64,000 bases of DNA from the NCBI GenBank assembly GCA_022451965.1, contig JAKUNJ010000003.1, positions 45,460 to 109,459 of the forward strand, in the 5' to 3' direction. The stretch is from Dehalococcoidia bacterium (GTDB lineage: Bacteria > Chloroflexota > Dehalococcoidia > Lucifugimonadales > Lucifugimonadaceae). The notes under the pieces are model-generated. The model was not told where the DNA came from. It saw only the letters and a list, made by a program, of their open reading frames with translations, and searched no databases. The position numbers were made by a program, and so were the translations under genes. This document shows, piece after piece, positions 36,520-45,251 of the stretch (position 1 is its first letter; every line of letters begins with the position of its first letter).

Positions 36520-37433
36520 ATAGCACATCAAAAAAAATCCTTGAAGAAGCTAATAATGGAAAAATTTTTTTATTAGATGGAGCTACAGGTACCTTTCTTC
36601 AAGAAAATGGACTTGAGCCTGGTGGGTCGCCAGAATTAATGAATATTGAAAAACCAGATGTAATACAAAAGATGGCTGATACTTATTTTGCCAGTGGAAG
36701 TGATATTGTCCTAACTAATACATTTGGTGGAAATTATTTTAGAATGAAGCACTATGGATTAGAAAATCAAGTAATAGAAATAAATAAACAATCAGCTCAA
36801 ATAGCCAAGTCAGTTTCTAAAAAATATAAAGATAAATACGTATTTGGTTCAATTGGTCCAACTGGAGAGTTTATTGAACCACTAGGTAATGTTACTGAAA
36901 GTGAGATGTATGATGCTTTATTAGAACAAATGAAAGGGCTTTATGAAGGTGGGGTTGACGGTTTCATGATTGAAACTCAAATTGCAACCGAGGAAACTTT
37001 GATGGCCATTAAGGTAGCAAGAGAAAATTTTGATATTTTAGTTTTTGCATCTATGGTTTACGATAAAGGGCCAAGAGGATTTTTTACTATGTTTGGGCTT
37101 GAGCCAGAAAAAAGTCTTGATTTATTGTATGAAACCGGTGCAGATGTTGTTGGTACAAATTGTGGGAATGGATCAGAAAAAATGATAGAAATATCTGAAA
37201 TATTTAGAAAATCTACTGATAAACCTTTATTAGTTCAAGCCAATGCAGGGATTCCAAGTATAAAGAAAAATAGTATAATTTATCCAGAAACACCAGAAGA
37301 TATGGCAAAAAATTATAAAAGACTTATAGATTTAAAAATAAATTTCTTAGGTGGTTGTTGTGGTTGCTCTACAAATCACATATCATCTTTTTCAGAGATA
37401 ATAAGGAGTCATAATGAACGTATCTCAGGTTAA
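36504..37433 (+). CDS. Zinc-dependent homocysteine S-methyltransferase family protein
   Basis: A 309-residue TIM-barrel protein like the N-terminal module of cobalamin-dependent methionine synthase and betaine-homocysteine methyltransferase. FLLDGATGTFLQENGL starts at residue 22, TNTFGGN near 71 and GSIGPTGEFIEP near 115. The zinc ligands are all present: Cys220 in GTNCGNG and Cys285/Cys286 in GGCCG. It would methylate homocysteine or another thiol. With a separate corrinoid protein downstream it resembles a split methionine synthase lacking the folate module. AGGAG lies ten bases before the ATG. Confidence 0.9.
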   Translation: MVSKLNSTSKKILEEANNGKIFLLDGATGTFLQENGLEPGGSPELMNIEKPDVIQKMADTYFASGSDIVLTNTFGGNYFRMKHYGLENQVIEINKQSAQIAKSVSKKYKDKYVFGSIGPTGEFIEPLGNVTESEMYDALLEQMKGLYEGGVDGFMIETQIATEETLMAIKVARENFDILVFASMVYDKGPRGFFTMFGLEPEKSLDLLYETGADVVGTNCGNGSEKMIEISEIFRKSTDKPLLVQANAGIPSIKKNSIIYPETPEDMAKNYKRLIDLKINFLGGCCGCSTNHISSFSEIIRSHNERISG

Positions 37434-38058
37434 AAAAGAATTTGGTAAATGTTTAGAACTAGTATCAATGGACCCTAATTTTAACGAAATAAGTGTTGGT
37501 CTTTTTCAAAAAAATGACATACTTACTATTTGGTCATACAGTAGAAAAAATGGAGTAGAAGACAGATTGAACCAAATTCGAGATAAAATGGTTGAATTTG
37601 GAGGACTTACTAAATTAGACTCTGATTTCAAGCTATCAATACCCAAAGGAGCATTAATCTTAAGGCCACTAAAATTTTTATTTGTTAAGTCTGTTGAAAT
37701 GCCTCCTGAATCCGAGCCAGAAGTTGGAGAAATAAAATCTAAAGATAATAAAAGTAAATTAACTTTTTTCATCAAAGGATCAAATATTGATGGTAAATAT
37801 GTTTATAAAGTTTATGCAGAGGGTGACCATGACAAACCTAATATAAGAATTAGGGCTGTTGTGGGTGGATTCTTGAAATATGGAGAATGCTTGAAGAATG
37901 ACATTGATAGTTTTATATTTCCTGATGCAAAAAAACATGATGAATATGTAAGAATTTTGCTGCCATACGCAAGAAATGTAAGTGCAGTTGAAAATATGTT
38001 AAGTGCATCAGATCAAGCAGGTCAAATGACCACTCAATCTTTAGGTTTTTCACAATAG
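37414..38058 (+). CDS. Uncharacterised protein in corrinoid cluster, 214 residues
   Basis: I do not recognise this gene. It is a soluble alpha/beta protein: an N-terminal segment FNEISVGLFQKNDILTIWSY, a proline-rich linker MPPESEPEVGEIKSK near residue 90, then a second domain with VYKVYAEGDHDKP and RIRAVVGGFLKYGE. It has one cysteine and no cofactor motif. AAGGAG lies five bases before the ATG, and it overlaps the homocysteine methyltransferase gene by 20 bases, so it is surely part of the operon. It could be a partner or specificity subunit; this is inference. Confidence 0.8.
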   Translation: MNVSQVKKEFGKCLELVSMDPNFNEISVGLFQKNDILTIWSYSRKNGVEDRLNQIRDKMVEFGGLTKLDSDFKLSIPKGALILRPLKFLFVKSVEMPPESEPEVGEIKSKDNKSKLTFFIKGSNIDGKYVYKVYAEGDHDKPNIRIRAVVGGFLKYGECLKNDIDSFIFPDAKKHDEYVRILLPYARNVSAVENMLSASDQAGQMTTQSLGFSQ

Positions 38059-38067
38059 GGAGTACTT

Positions 38068-39096
38068 ATGAAGTCTATGACAAAAAAGCAAAGAGTTTTA
38101 TCAGCTTTGAACAGACAAGAGGTTGATAGACCACCTGTAGCAAATCCTACATCAGTAGCAACCGTAGAAATGATGGATTTAGTTGATGCTCCTTTCCCTG
38201 AAGCATGCAGATCAGCTGAATTAAATGCGAGATTAGCAGCAACAGAAATTTCAGAATTTGGATTTGATTCTATTGCACCATATTTTTCTATTATTCAAGA
38301 ATCAAGTGCAATTGGATGTGAAATGCAATGGGAACAAAAAGATAATTGGCCAACTGTTCGGATGAGTAATCCAATTTGGAAAACTGCTTCTGATGTTAAG
38401 GTTCCAAAGGATTTTTTAGATCATCCTGATGTAAGAGTGATTATTGATTCTATAAAAATACTTAAAAAAGAATTTGGAGAGGATGTTCCTATAATTGGAA
38501 AAACTATGGGCCCCTGGACTCTCGCTTATCATGTTTTTGGAGTTGAAACTTTTTTATTAGGATCAGTTGATAATCCTAGTGAAACAATTGAAGCTCTTGA
38601 TAAATTAACTGAATTTACATATCTTTTTGGTGAGGCTCAAGTTGATGCAGGAGCAGATGTACTGACAGTTCCTGATCATGCAACTGGAGACTTAGTTTCA
38701 GGTCAATATTACCAGAAATTCCTTCAAGATATTCATTCAGAAATGGCAGAAAGATTTACCGTTCCACTGATTCTTCATATTTGTGGAAGAACTGTTGACA
38801 GAATGCCTTTTGTTGCAGAAACTGGAATGCACGCATTTCATTTTGATTCAAAAAATTCTCCTCAAGAAGCTATGGATGCTGTAAATAATAAAATAGCCTT
38901 AGTGGGAAATATTAATAATCCTGAAACATTATATTCAAAAGATACAGATGATGTAAAAAAAGAAGTTTTTGAATGCTTAAATGCGGGGGTTCAGTTAATA
39001 GCACCAGAGTGTGCTATTCCATTAAAAACAAAAGCAGAAAATCTAATTGCTATAACTGAAGGTATTACAGATTGGTTAGCAGAAACTCAAAAATAA
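38068..39096 (+). CDS. MtaA/CmuA-type zinc methyltransferase (uroporphyrinogen decarboxylase superfamily)
   Basis: A 342-residue TIM-barrel methyltransferase. The zinc site His-x-Cys-xn-Cys typical of MtaA/MtbA/CmuA is complete: His237-Ile-Cys239 in LHICGRT and Cys315 in APECAIP. KTMGPWTLAYHVFGVE near residue 145 and the fingerprint KKQRVLSALNRQEVDRPPV at the start agree. These enzymes move a methyl group between a corrinoid protein and a thiol or other acceptor. The HemE heme enzyme is excluded by the Zn site and context. GGAG lies five bases before the ATG, nine bases after the preceding stop. Confidence 0.9.
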   Translation: MKSMTKKQRVLSALNRQEVDRPPVANPTSVATVEMMDLVDAPFPEACRSAELNARLAATEISEFGFDSIAPYFSIIQESSAIGCEMQWEQKDNWPTVRMSNPIWKTASDVKVPKDFLDHPDVRVIIDSIKILKKEFGEDVPIIGKTMGPWTLAYHVFGVETFLLGSVDNPSETIEALDKLTEFTYLFGEAQVDAGADVLTVPDHATGDLVSGQYYQKFLQDIHSEMAERFTVPLILHICGRTVDRMPFVAETGMHAFHFDSKNSPQEAMDAVNNKIALVGNINNPETLYSKDTDDVKKEVFECLNAGVQLIAPECAIPLKTKAENLIAITEGITDWLAETQK

Positions 39097-39152
39097 TTAA
39101 TGGTGGTAAAATTAAATTAATTGTTATTTTTATAATATGAGGATTAAATTAT

Positions 39153-39896
39153 ATGTTTGAACATGAGGGATTACTCAAAGAATTTGAATGGGTAACCAAA
39201 GAAAGTGAAAAGAAACATATTGGAGAATCTATAGCTAAAACTTCAATCGAAATGCAAGAAATTGCCTTTGCACTTATTCAAGGTGATAATGATACTGTAG
39301 ATAAGTTGACCAAAGAATATTTAGAAAACGGTACTTCAGCTAATGAAATTTTAGATGATGGCTTGCTAAATGGAATGGCTATAGTTGGAGTCAAATTTAG
39401 AGATAATATTATATTTGTGCCAGAAGTTCTTATTTCTGCAAGAGCTATGAAAGCCGGAATGACACATATTGAACCAATATTATCTGAGTCTGGAATTGAG
39501 CCTCAAGGAACTGTCGTTATGGGTACAGTCAAAGGGGATCTTCATGATATTGGTAAAAATCTCTGTATTATGATGCTAAGAGGTGCAGGTTTTGTTGTTC
39601 ATGATCTTGGAGTTGACACATCTCCAGAAGATTTTGCAGATGGATTTGAAGAGTATGAACCTGATGTCATTGGTATGTCTGCTTTGCTAACAACTACTAT
39701 GCCAAATATGGGTAGAACAATACAATATTTTGAAGATATTGGGCTAAGGGATGATGTAAGACTCATGGTTGGAGGAGCTCCTGTTACTCAAGAATTTGCT
39801 GATGAAATGGGTGCTGATGCTTATGGAGAAAGCGCTGTAGATGCAGTTGATAAGGCAAAAGAACAAATTGTTCTGCTTAAAGAATTGAAAAGCTAA
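39153..39896 (+). CDS. Methyltransferase corrinoid protein (B12-binding)
   Basis: A 247-residue cobalamin carrier. A helical cap domain (about residues 28-110) is followed by a Rossmann-like B12 domain with the lower-ligand motif GDLHDIGKNL: Asp129-x-His131-x2-Gly134. SALLTTTMPNM near 182 and VGGAPVTQEFADEMGADAY near 205 complete the family pattern. It would carry the methyl group as methyl-Co(III). GAGG lies ten bases before the ATG. The 56-base gap before it is the widest in the cluster and contains a TATAAT at 39131 without a convincing -35 box. Confidence 0.95.
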   Translation: MFEHEGLLKEFEWVTKESEKKHIGESIAKTSIEMQEIAFALIQGDNDTVDKLTKEYLENGTSANEILDDGLLNGMAIVGVKFRDNIIFVPEVLISARAMKAGMTHIEPILSESGIEPQGTVVMGTVKGDLHDIGKNLCIMMLRGAGFVVHDLGVDTSPEDFADGFEEYEPDVIGMSALLTTTMPNMGRTIQYFEDIGLRDDVRLMVGGAPVTQEFADEMGADAYGESAVDAVDKAKEQIVLLKELKS

Positions 39897-39904
39897 GCCT
39901 CGAG

Positions 39905-40183
39905 ATGTCTGAAAAAGATTCAGAATCAATAAAAAAGAAAAGACTTCAAAATAGTTTGGATAAATTATATTCAATTTTTCAAGAAATTTCGGATAATGCT
40001 GATGAAATTAGTAAACATAGATGTCCATATAAAAATGTTAAGAGTAAATGTACTGCAAATTTTTATTGTCATAATCAAAAATATGTTCAGAAAGATGAAG
40101 AAATTCCATTTTGTACAGGCTCAGACAAACTAGACTATAGACCAGCATGGGAAGTAGACAAACCAATTAGGAAAAATGAGTAA
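39905..40183 (+). CDS. Small four-cysteine protein in corrinoid cluster
   Basis: I do not recognise this 92-residue protein. It is highly charged, with a helical first half (residues 5-35) followed by Cys40, Cys49, Cys55-His56 and Cys70, a spacing that could bind zinc or an iron-sulfur cluster. It lies nine bases after the corrinoid protein and overlaps the reductive activator by eight bases. That position suggests a part in corrinoid handling or electron delivery, which is inference. Confidence 0.75.
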   Translation: MSEKDSESIKKKRLQNSLDKLYSIFQEISDNADEISKHRCPYKNVKSKCTANFYCHNQKYVQKDEEIPFCTGSDKLDYRPAWEVDKPIRKNE

Positions 40184-41804
40184 GTTTATTCATAAAAAAT
40201 CAAAAATAGATTTAGAAAAAGACAAATCTCTTTTTGAGTATGCTGATCAAGTTAGAATGAGAATACCAACTTCCTGTGGAAGAGTTGGTGATTGTCATGA
40301 ATGCATAGTTGAAATAATTGAAGGAGAAAACAACCTTTCTGAAATTACAAATGAAGAAAATTTTTTATCTTCTCCCTTCAGATTGGCTTGTCAAGCAAAA
40401 ACTATAAAAAATGAAGCTGATCTTTCATTTACTCCAAGAAAAAGAAATAGGAAGATACTGACTAGTTTTGAATCTGAAAACGAATATAAAATTGATAATA
40501 ACTATAAAATTACTAGTCAATCGGTGATAATCAATGAAACTGAAAATCAAAAAATATTAATCAACAAAAAGTCTGTAATTTATGGTTTATCTATTGATGT
40601 CGGTACTACAACTGTAGCTCTTAATTTAGTTAATTTAGAAACAGGAAAAATCAAAGCAACTTCATCATTTGAAAACCCTCAGGTATTTGGTGGTTCAGAC
40701 GTAATGAATCGAATTTCGTATGATTCTACAAAATTTAAAGGAGAGTTGCACAAAACTATTATATCTGCAATAAATTTTGAAGTAGGAGAAATTACAAAAA
40801 AAATAAAGATCAGAAGAAATCAAATTGTAGAAATAGTAATAGTTGGTAATTCAACAATGAGAGATATTTTTTTTAATTTAGATGTTGAAAGCATTGGTGT
40901 TAAACCCTATAAATCTCAAACTGAATTTGATTTTATATCAAAAAAAGTAAATTCAACGGAATTAAAAGTTTATGCTTCTGATTTAGAGCTAAGAATTAAT
41001 CCAGATGCAATAATTTATAGTCCACCCTTAATTGCTTCCCATATTGGATCAGATATTTCAGCTGGCTTAATAGCAGTAGATTTTTTTTCAAGTAACCAAA
41101 ATAAAATTTTTATAGATATTGGTACTAATACAGAAGTTGTTTTGGGTAATGGTGATAATTTTATTGCAGCTTCATGTCCTGCTGGACCTGCTTTTGAAGG
41201 CGGTGAAATAACTTATGGCATGCCTGGTTACGATGGAGCGGTTGAAAATGTTAAATGGGACCATAATAAGTATGTTTATAAAACAATTGGAGATTCATCA
41301 CCTTTAGGTATTTGTGGTTCAGGATTAATCGATTTTTTATCTGAAATGAAAGATAATAATTTCATGAATAGTCTTGGTAAATTTAATTCAGAATTAGAAT
41401 ATGTTAAATTAGACGAAAATCATGAAGTTATGCTAACTAGAAAAGATGTTTCTAATCTTGCTCAAGCTAAGGCTGCTAATGTTTGTGGTCAAGCTTTAGT
41501 AATTAAAGATTTTGGAATAAATTTAAAAGATATTGATGAAATTTATTTAGCTGGGGGATTTGCTAATTATATAGATATTGAAAGAGCAAAAAACATTGGT
41601 TTTATACTTAATTATCCGACTAAAAGAATAAAAAAAATAGGAAATTCTGCATTGGAAGGTGCAACAAAGTTATTATTATCTAATATGTTAAGAAAAAAAC
41701 TTTTAGAACAAGTGACTAAAATTAATCATCTTGAATTAGAGACTAAAGAAGAATTTTTTGATTATTTTGTTGAAGGTTGTCAGTTCAAAGAGATATCAAT
41801 TTAG
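40176..41804 (+). CDS. Corrinoid reductive activation protein, ferredoxin plus ASKHA ATPase (RamA-like)
   Basis: A 542-residue activator that would reduce inactive Co(II) corrinoid to Co(I) with ATP. The N-terminal 2Fe-2S ferredoxin has Cys34-x5-Cys40-x2-Cys43 and Cys72. The rest is the ASKHA (DUF4445-type) ATPase: YGLSIDVGTTTVALNLVN near residue 135, FIDIGTNTEVVLGN near 310, CPAGPAFEGGEI near 330 and IYLAGGFANYID near 450. It has no 4Fe-4S C-terminal ferredoxin of the archaeal RamA, so it is the bacterial activator type. AGGA precedes the ATG inside the preceding gene. Confidence 0.93.
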   Translation: MSKFIHKKSKIDLEKDKSLFEYADQVRMRIPTSCGRVGDCHECIVEIIEGENNLSEITNEENFLSSPFRLACQAKTIKNEADLSFTPRKRNRKILTSFESENEYKIDNNYKITSQSVIINETENQKILINKKSVIYGLSIDVGTTTVALNLVNLETGKIKATSSFENPQVFGGSDVMNRISYDSTKFKGELHKTIISAINFEVGEITKKIKIRRNQIVEIVIVGNSTMRDIFFNLDVESIGVKPYKSQTEFDFISKKVNSTELKVYASDLELRINPDAIIYSPPLIASHIGSDISAGLIAVDFFSSNQNKIFIDIGTNTEVVLGNGDNFIAASCPAGPAFEGGEITYGMPGYDGAVENVKWDHNKYVYKTIGDSSPLGICGSGLIDFLSEMKDNNFMNSLGKFNSELEYVKLDENHEVMLTRKDVSNLAQAKAANVCGQALVIKDFGINLKDIDEIYLAGGFANYIDIERAKNIGFILNYPTKRIKKIGNSALEGATKLLLSNMLRKKLLEQVTKINHLELETKEEFFDYFVEGCQFKEISI

Positions 41805-41812
41805 GGGAATAA

Positions 41813-42802
41813 ATGAAAAAGAAAGTATTAATCACTGATTATGTATGGCCGTCTTTAGAAATAGAAAAAAAACTCTTGAACGATCATGGTATTGAGATTA
41901 TTGATTGTAATAATTTATCAAGAGAACAATTACTATCAGAAGTTCCTGATGCAGATGCAATAATTTTTTGTTTTAAAGAAATTGATTCAGAAATACTCGA
42001 TGCAGCTAAAAAATGTAAAGTAGCTTCAAGATATGGAATAGGTGTTGACAATATCGATATAGATAAATGTACAGAATTAGGAATAGTTGTTACAAACATA
42101 CCTGACTATTGTTTAGAAGAAGTATCAGATCATGCAATTTCAATGATACTAAGCCTTAACAGAAGAATTGTTGATCATTGGTCAATGGTTAGAAAAGGAG
42201 GTTGGAATAACTTAAGTTTGGATATACCTGTACTAAGATTAAGTGAATCTACTTTAGGTATAGTTGGTTTTGGAAGGATAGGTAAAACTATTTCAAAGAG
42301 AATAGCCTCTTTAGGAGTTCGATGTATAGCTTATGATCCATTACTAGAAGAAGAAGATATAATTGAAGGAGTAGAAATAGTATCTTTTGAGAAATTATTA
42401 GAATTATCTGATTTTATAACTGTTCATGTTCCATTAACTAATTCTACACATCATCTATTTTCATATAAAGAATTCAAAAAAATGAAAAATACTGCAATTC
42501 TAATAAATTGTGCTCGTGGTGGGCTTATTGATGAAGAAGCAGCTTCTAATGCTATCAGTAATGGACATTTAGGAGGAGTTGGACTTGATGTAATTGAAGA
42601 TATGTCAGATAGTCCATCGAGCCCTTTATTTAATAATCATAATGTTATTATTACACCTCATACTGCATTTTTCTCAAAAGCTTCTAATGAAGAATTGCAG
42701 AGAAGAACATGCGAAGAAGTTATAAGAGTACTAAATAATAAAATTCCAGAAAATATAATAAACCCTCAAGTAGTAAATAATTCTAGATCAAATTTAGTTT
42801 AG
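41813..42802 (+). CDS. D-2-hydroxyacid dehydrogenase, CtBP-like
   Basis: A 329-residue NAD-dependent dehydrogenase. GVDNIDIDKCTELGI near residue 76, the Rossmann LGIVGFGRIGKTISKRIA near 148, NCARGGLIDEEA near 230 and the catalytic histidine in TPHTAF near 282 identify the family. AGGGG precedes the ATG, nine bases after the activator gene, so it is probably the last gene of the corrinoid operon. It could reduce or oxidise the hydroxy or keto product of demethylation; the substrate is unknown. Its stop overlaps the convergent rmuC by four bases. Confidence 0.9.
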   Translation: MKKKVLITDYVWPSLEIEKKLLNDHGIEIIDCNNLSREQLLSEVPDADAIIFCFKEIDSEILDAAKKCKVASRYGIGVDNIDIDKCTELGIVVTNIPDYCLEEVSDHAISMILSLNRRIVDHWSMVRKGGWNNLSLDIPVLRLSESTLGIVGFGRIGKTISKRIASLGVRCIAYDPLLEEEDIIEGVEIVSFEKLLELSDFITVHVPLTNSTHHLFSYKEFKKMKNTAILINCARGGLIDEEAASNAISNGHLGGVGLDVIEDMSDSPSSPLFNNHNVIITPHTAFFSKASNEELQRRTCEEVIRVLNNKIPENIINPQVVNNSRSNLV

Positions 42803-43974
42803 TTATCAAATGACATTTGTTTATCATTTTCGTCAGATTTTTCTAGTTCACTATCAAAAAGAATCTCTTCTTCTATTTCTTCTTGTAATGCCTCTATATC
42901 TATAGCTTTTTCTGGATTTTGGTCTAACTGAGTTTCTAGTTGATGCACCGCTTTAAATTGATTATCTAATGCCTTTTTTCTTCTTCCCATTAAGTGATCC
43001 TGAGCTACTGAGGCTGTCTTCAATGCTCTTTCAATTTTTCCCTGTTCTAAAGTATATTTATCCCACTCTATTTGAAGTTTCTCTAAAATTGAAATAATTT
43101 GAGATTGATTTTCTCCTATAGTAACTACTTTCATGAATTCCTTTATAACTCCAACGACTAATAATAGATTACCAGGTGAAGTTATTGTTACTTTTTTAGA
43201 TTGAGCATATTGAATAAGATCCATTCTTTTTTCATAAATATATGAAAGAATATGATCACTTGGAACAAAAACTATAACATTATCTAAGGTATTTTGTTGA
43301 GTATTAATATACTTATCGCCTACTTCATCTATAATATTTTTTTTCAAAGTATCAAAAAATTTTTTTTCTCTTTTTTCAAGATCAATTTGTTCTAAATTTT
43401 CTTCTATTAGGGGTTGGAAATGTTCCCAAATAAATTTAGAATCCATATGAATTACTTTATTTTCTGGTAAATTTATTGTGAAATCAGGTCTTGTCCCATT
43501 TTCTAGCACTTGTTGTGTTTCATATTGAACACCTTTAATAAAACCTGCACTTCTAAAAATATCCTCAGCCATTAATTCACCTAGTTGTCCTCTAGTCTGA
43601 CTTCCTGATAATACATTTGTTAATTTACTAAATTCAATTTTTGCTACATTTATTGCTTCTTCAGTATTTTTATTTTGTTTTCTAAGTTCATTATTTGTTG
43701 TAATTAGATTTAATGTTTCTTTCAAAGAAGTTTCATATTGTTTAGTCATCAGTTCTTTAACTTGCTTCAAATCATTTGAAAATTTATTATCTTTTTCTGT
43801 TAGTAATTGTTTAACTTTATTTTCAACACCTTCGGTAGTATCATCAGCAAATTCCTTGAATTTCATAGCTGAAAAGTATTTAGAAAATCTTATAAAAAAT
43901 AAGAATGATATACCAGCTATAGAAAAAATAAGAATTACGAGTAGAAAAATTATCGTTAGATTGAATAGGCTCAT
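42799..43974 (-). CDS. rmuC: DNA recombination protein RmuC
   Basis: A 391-residue protein with one N-terminal membrane segment (residues 5-28), a long coiled coil (about 40-120) and the RmuC nuclease-fold domain. The domain carries GQLGELMAEDIFRSAGF near 130, RPDFTINLP near 161 and HMDSKF near 176. RmuC limits recombination between repeated sequences; its biochemical activity is not settled. The acidic tail (EEIEEEILFDSELEKSDEND) is a local feature. It diverges from the aminotransferase gene across 122 bases. Confidence 0.93.
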   Translation of the reverse strand: MSLFNLTIIFLLVILIFSIAGISFLFFIRFSKYFSAMKFKEFADDTTEGVENKVKQLLTEKDNKFSNDLKQVKELMTKQYETSLKETLNLITTNNELRKQNKNTEEAINVAKIEFSKLTNVLSGSQTRGQLGELMAEDIFRSAGFIKGVQYETQQVLENGTRPDFTINLPENKVIHMDSKFIWEHFQPLIEENLEQIDLEKREKKFFDTLKKNIIDEVGDKYINTQQNTLDNVIVFVPSDHILSYIYEKRMDLIQYAQSKKVTITSPGNLLLVVGVIKEFMKVVTIGENQSQIISILEKLQIEWDKYTLEQGKIERALKTASVAQDHLMGRRKKALDNQFKAVHQLETQLDQNPEKAIDIEALQEEIEEEILFDSELEKSDENDKQMSFDN

Positions 43975-44096
43975 ATCTTTTACTTTCTAAGTATCAATTA
44001 AGATAATTTTAGGGTTTTAATGTGAGGTAAGTCAATTACAAAATTACACTAATACTTAGACCTATCTAATTATGTACTATAAGCTAAAATATAATA

Positions 44097-45251
44097 ATGA
44101 CTTTAGATCTTCATAAAATTAGAAATGAATTTAATTTAGATAACAATATTGCTTATCTAAACAGTGCTTATATGGGTCTTCTTCCTAGGTCTTCAATAAT
44201 CAGTGGATCAGAAGGTTTTGAACTTAAATCTAGATCTTGGAAAATTCAATGGGAAGATTTTTATAAAAAACCTGAAAATACTAGGAAGATATTCGCTAAT
44301 TTAATAAACTCAGATAATAATTCTATTTTTTTTGTTCCATCATCAAGCTATGGTTTTGCAGTTTTTGCTAAAAATTTCAAATTATCTAAAAAGAAAACAA
44401 TATTATTATTAGATGAAGAATTTCCTTCAAATGTTTGGATTTGGAAGAAAATAGCTGAAGAACAAAATGGTACGGTAAAGTTTGTTCCTAGGCCATTAAA
44501 TGATGATTGGACATCTGCTATTCTAGAAAATATCTCTGATGATACTGCTTTGGTTTCAGTACCTAATTGCCACTGGACTGATGGAGGCATTATTAATTTA
44601 CAAGAGTTATCTAATCATCTTATGAATAAAGATATTGCATTTGCTATTGATGGTACTCAATCTGTTGGAGCAATGCCAATTGATATTGAAAAAATTAAGC
44701 CTGACTTTATGGTTGTTTCAGGATATAAATGGTGTCTAGGTCCTTATAGTTTGGGATTAGCATATATTGATAAAAAGTATCATGATGGTATGCCACTAGA
44801 GCATAATTGGATGTCTAAATTTCCTATGCCAATCGATAATTCTGTCCCTGATATGACTGTTTATAATGACTATAATTTTGAAAATGCTAGAAAATTTGAT
44901 TTTGGACAAAGAGGTAATTTTCATTTGATACCTGCTTTAGAATCTTCTCTAAAATTTATAACAAATATTGGAGTTGATAATATATACAATCATTCTAATA
45001 ATTTAAACTTGGAAATTATTAGCTATGCTTCTGAAATGGGTTTTACGAGTATTGAAAATAAATATAGAGCAAAGCACTATTTAGGATTAAGATTTAAGAA
45101 TAATATACCTAAAAACTTTGTTGAAAATCTTGCTATGAAAAATGTCTATATTAGCTCTAGAGGGAAAAAAGCAATCAGAGTTACGCCTCACATATGGAAT
45201 AATTCTGGTGATGTAAGTCAATTTATTGAAGCACTAAAGGATATTATGTAA
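44097..45251 (+). CDS. Class V PLP-dependent aminotransferase family protein
   Basis: A 384-residue PLP enzyme with the cysteine-desulfurase/isopenicillin-N-epimerase fold. AFAIDGTQSVGAMPIDIE holds the PLP Asp185 and Gln188, and Lys211 in SGYKWCLGPYS is the Schiff-base lysine. No active-site loop cysteine of NifS/SufS type is seen, so desulfurase activity is unlikely. Its one-base overlap with an ornithine cyclodeaminase-type gene suggests that both act on one amino or imino acid. The specific reaction is unknown. Confidence 0.85.
   Translation: MTLDLHKIRNEFNLDNNIAYLNSAYMGLLPRSSIISGSEGFELKSRSWKIQWEDFYKKPENTRKIFANLINSDNNSIFFVPSSSYGFAVFAKNFKLSKKKTILLLDEEFPSNVWIWKKIAEEQNGTVKFVPRPLNDDWTSAILENISDDTALVSVPNCHWTDGGIINLQELSNHLMNKDIAFAIDGTQSVGAMPIDIEKIKPDFMVVSGYKWCLGPYSLGLAYIDKKYHDGMPLEHNWMSKFPMPIDNSVPDMTVYNDYNFENARKFDFGQRGNFHLIPALESSLKFITNIGVDNIYNHSNNLNLEIISYASEMGFTSIENKYRAKHYLGLRFKNNIPKNFVENLAMKNVYISSRGKKAIRVTPHIWNNSGDVSQFIEALKDIM

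Noticed and set aside
38068-39096. Heme biosynthesis uroporphyrinogen decarboxylase (HemE)
   Set aside because: It has the His-x-Cys-xn-Cys zinc site of methyltransferases and lies in a corrinoid cluster without heme genes.
44097-45251. Cysteine desulfurase
   Set aside because: The PLP lysine is present, but no mobile-loop catalytic cysteine is visible and the neighbour is a cyclodeaminase, not an Fe-S assembly gene.
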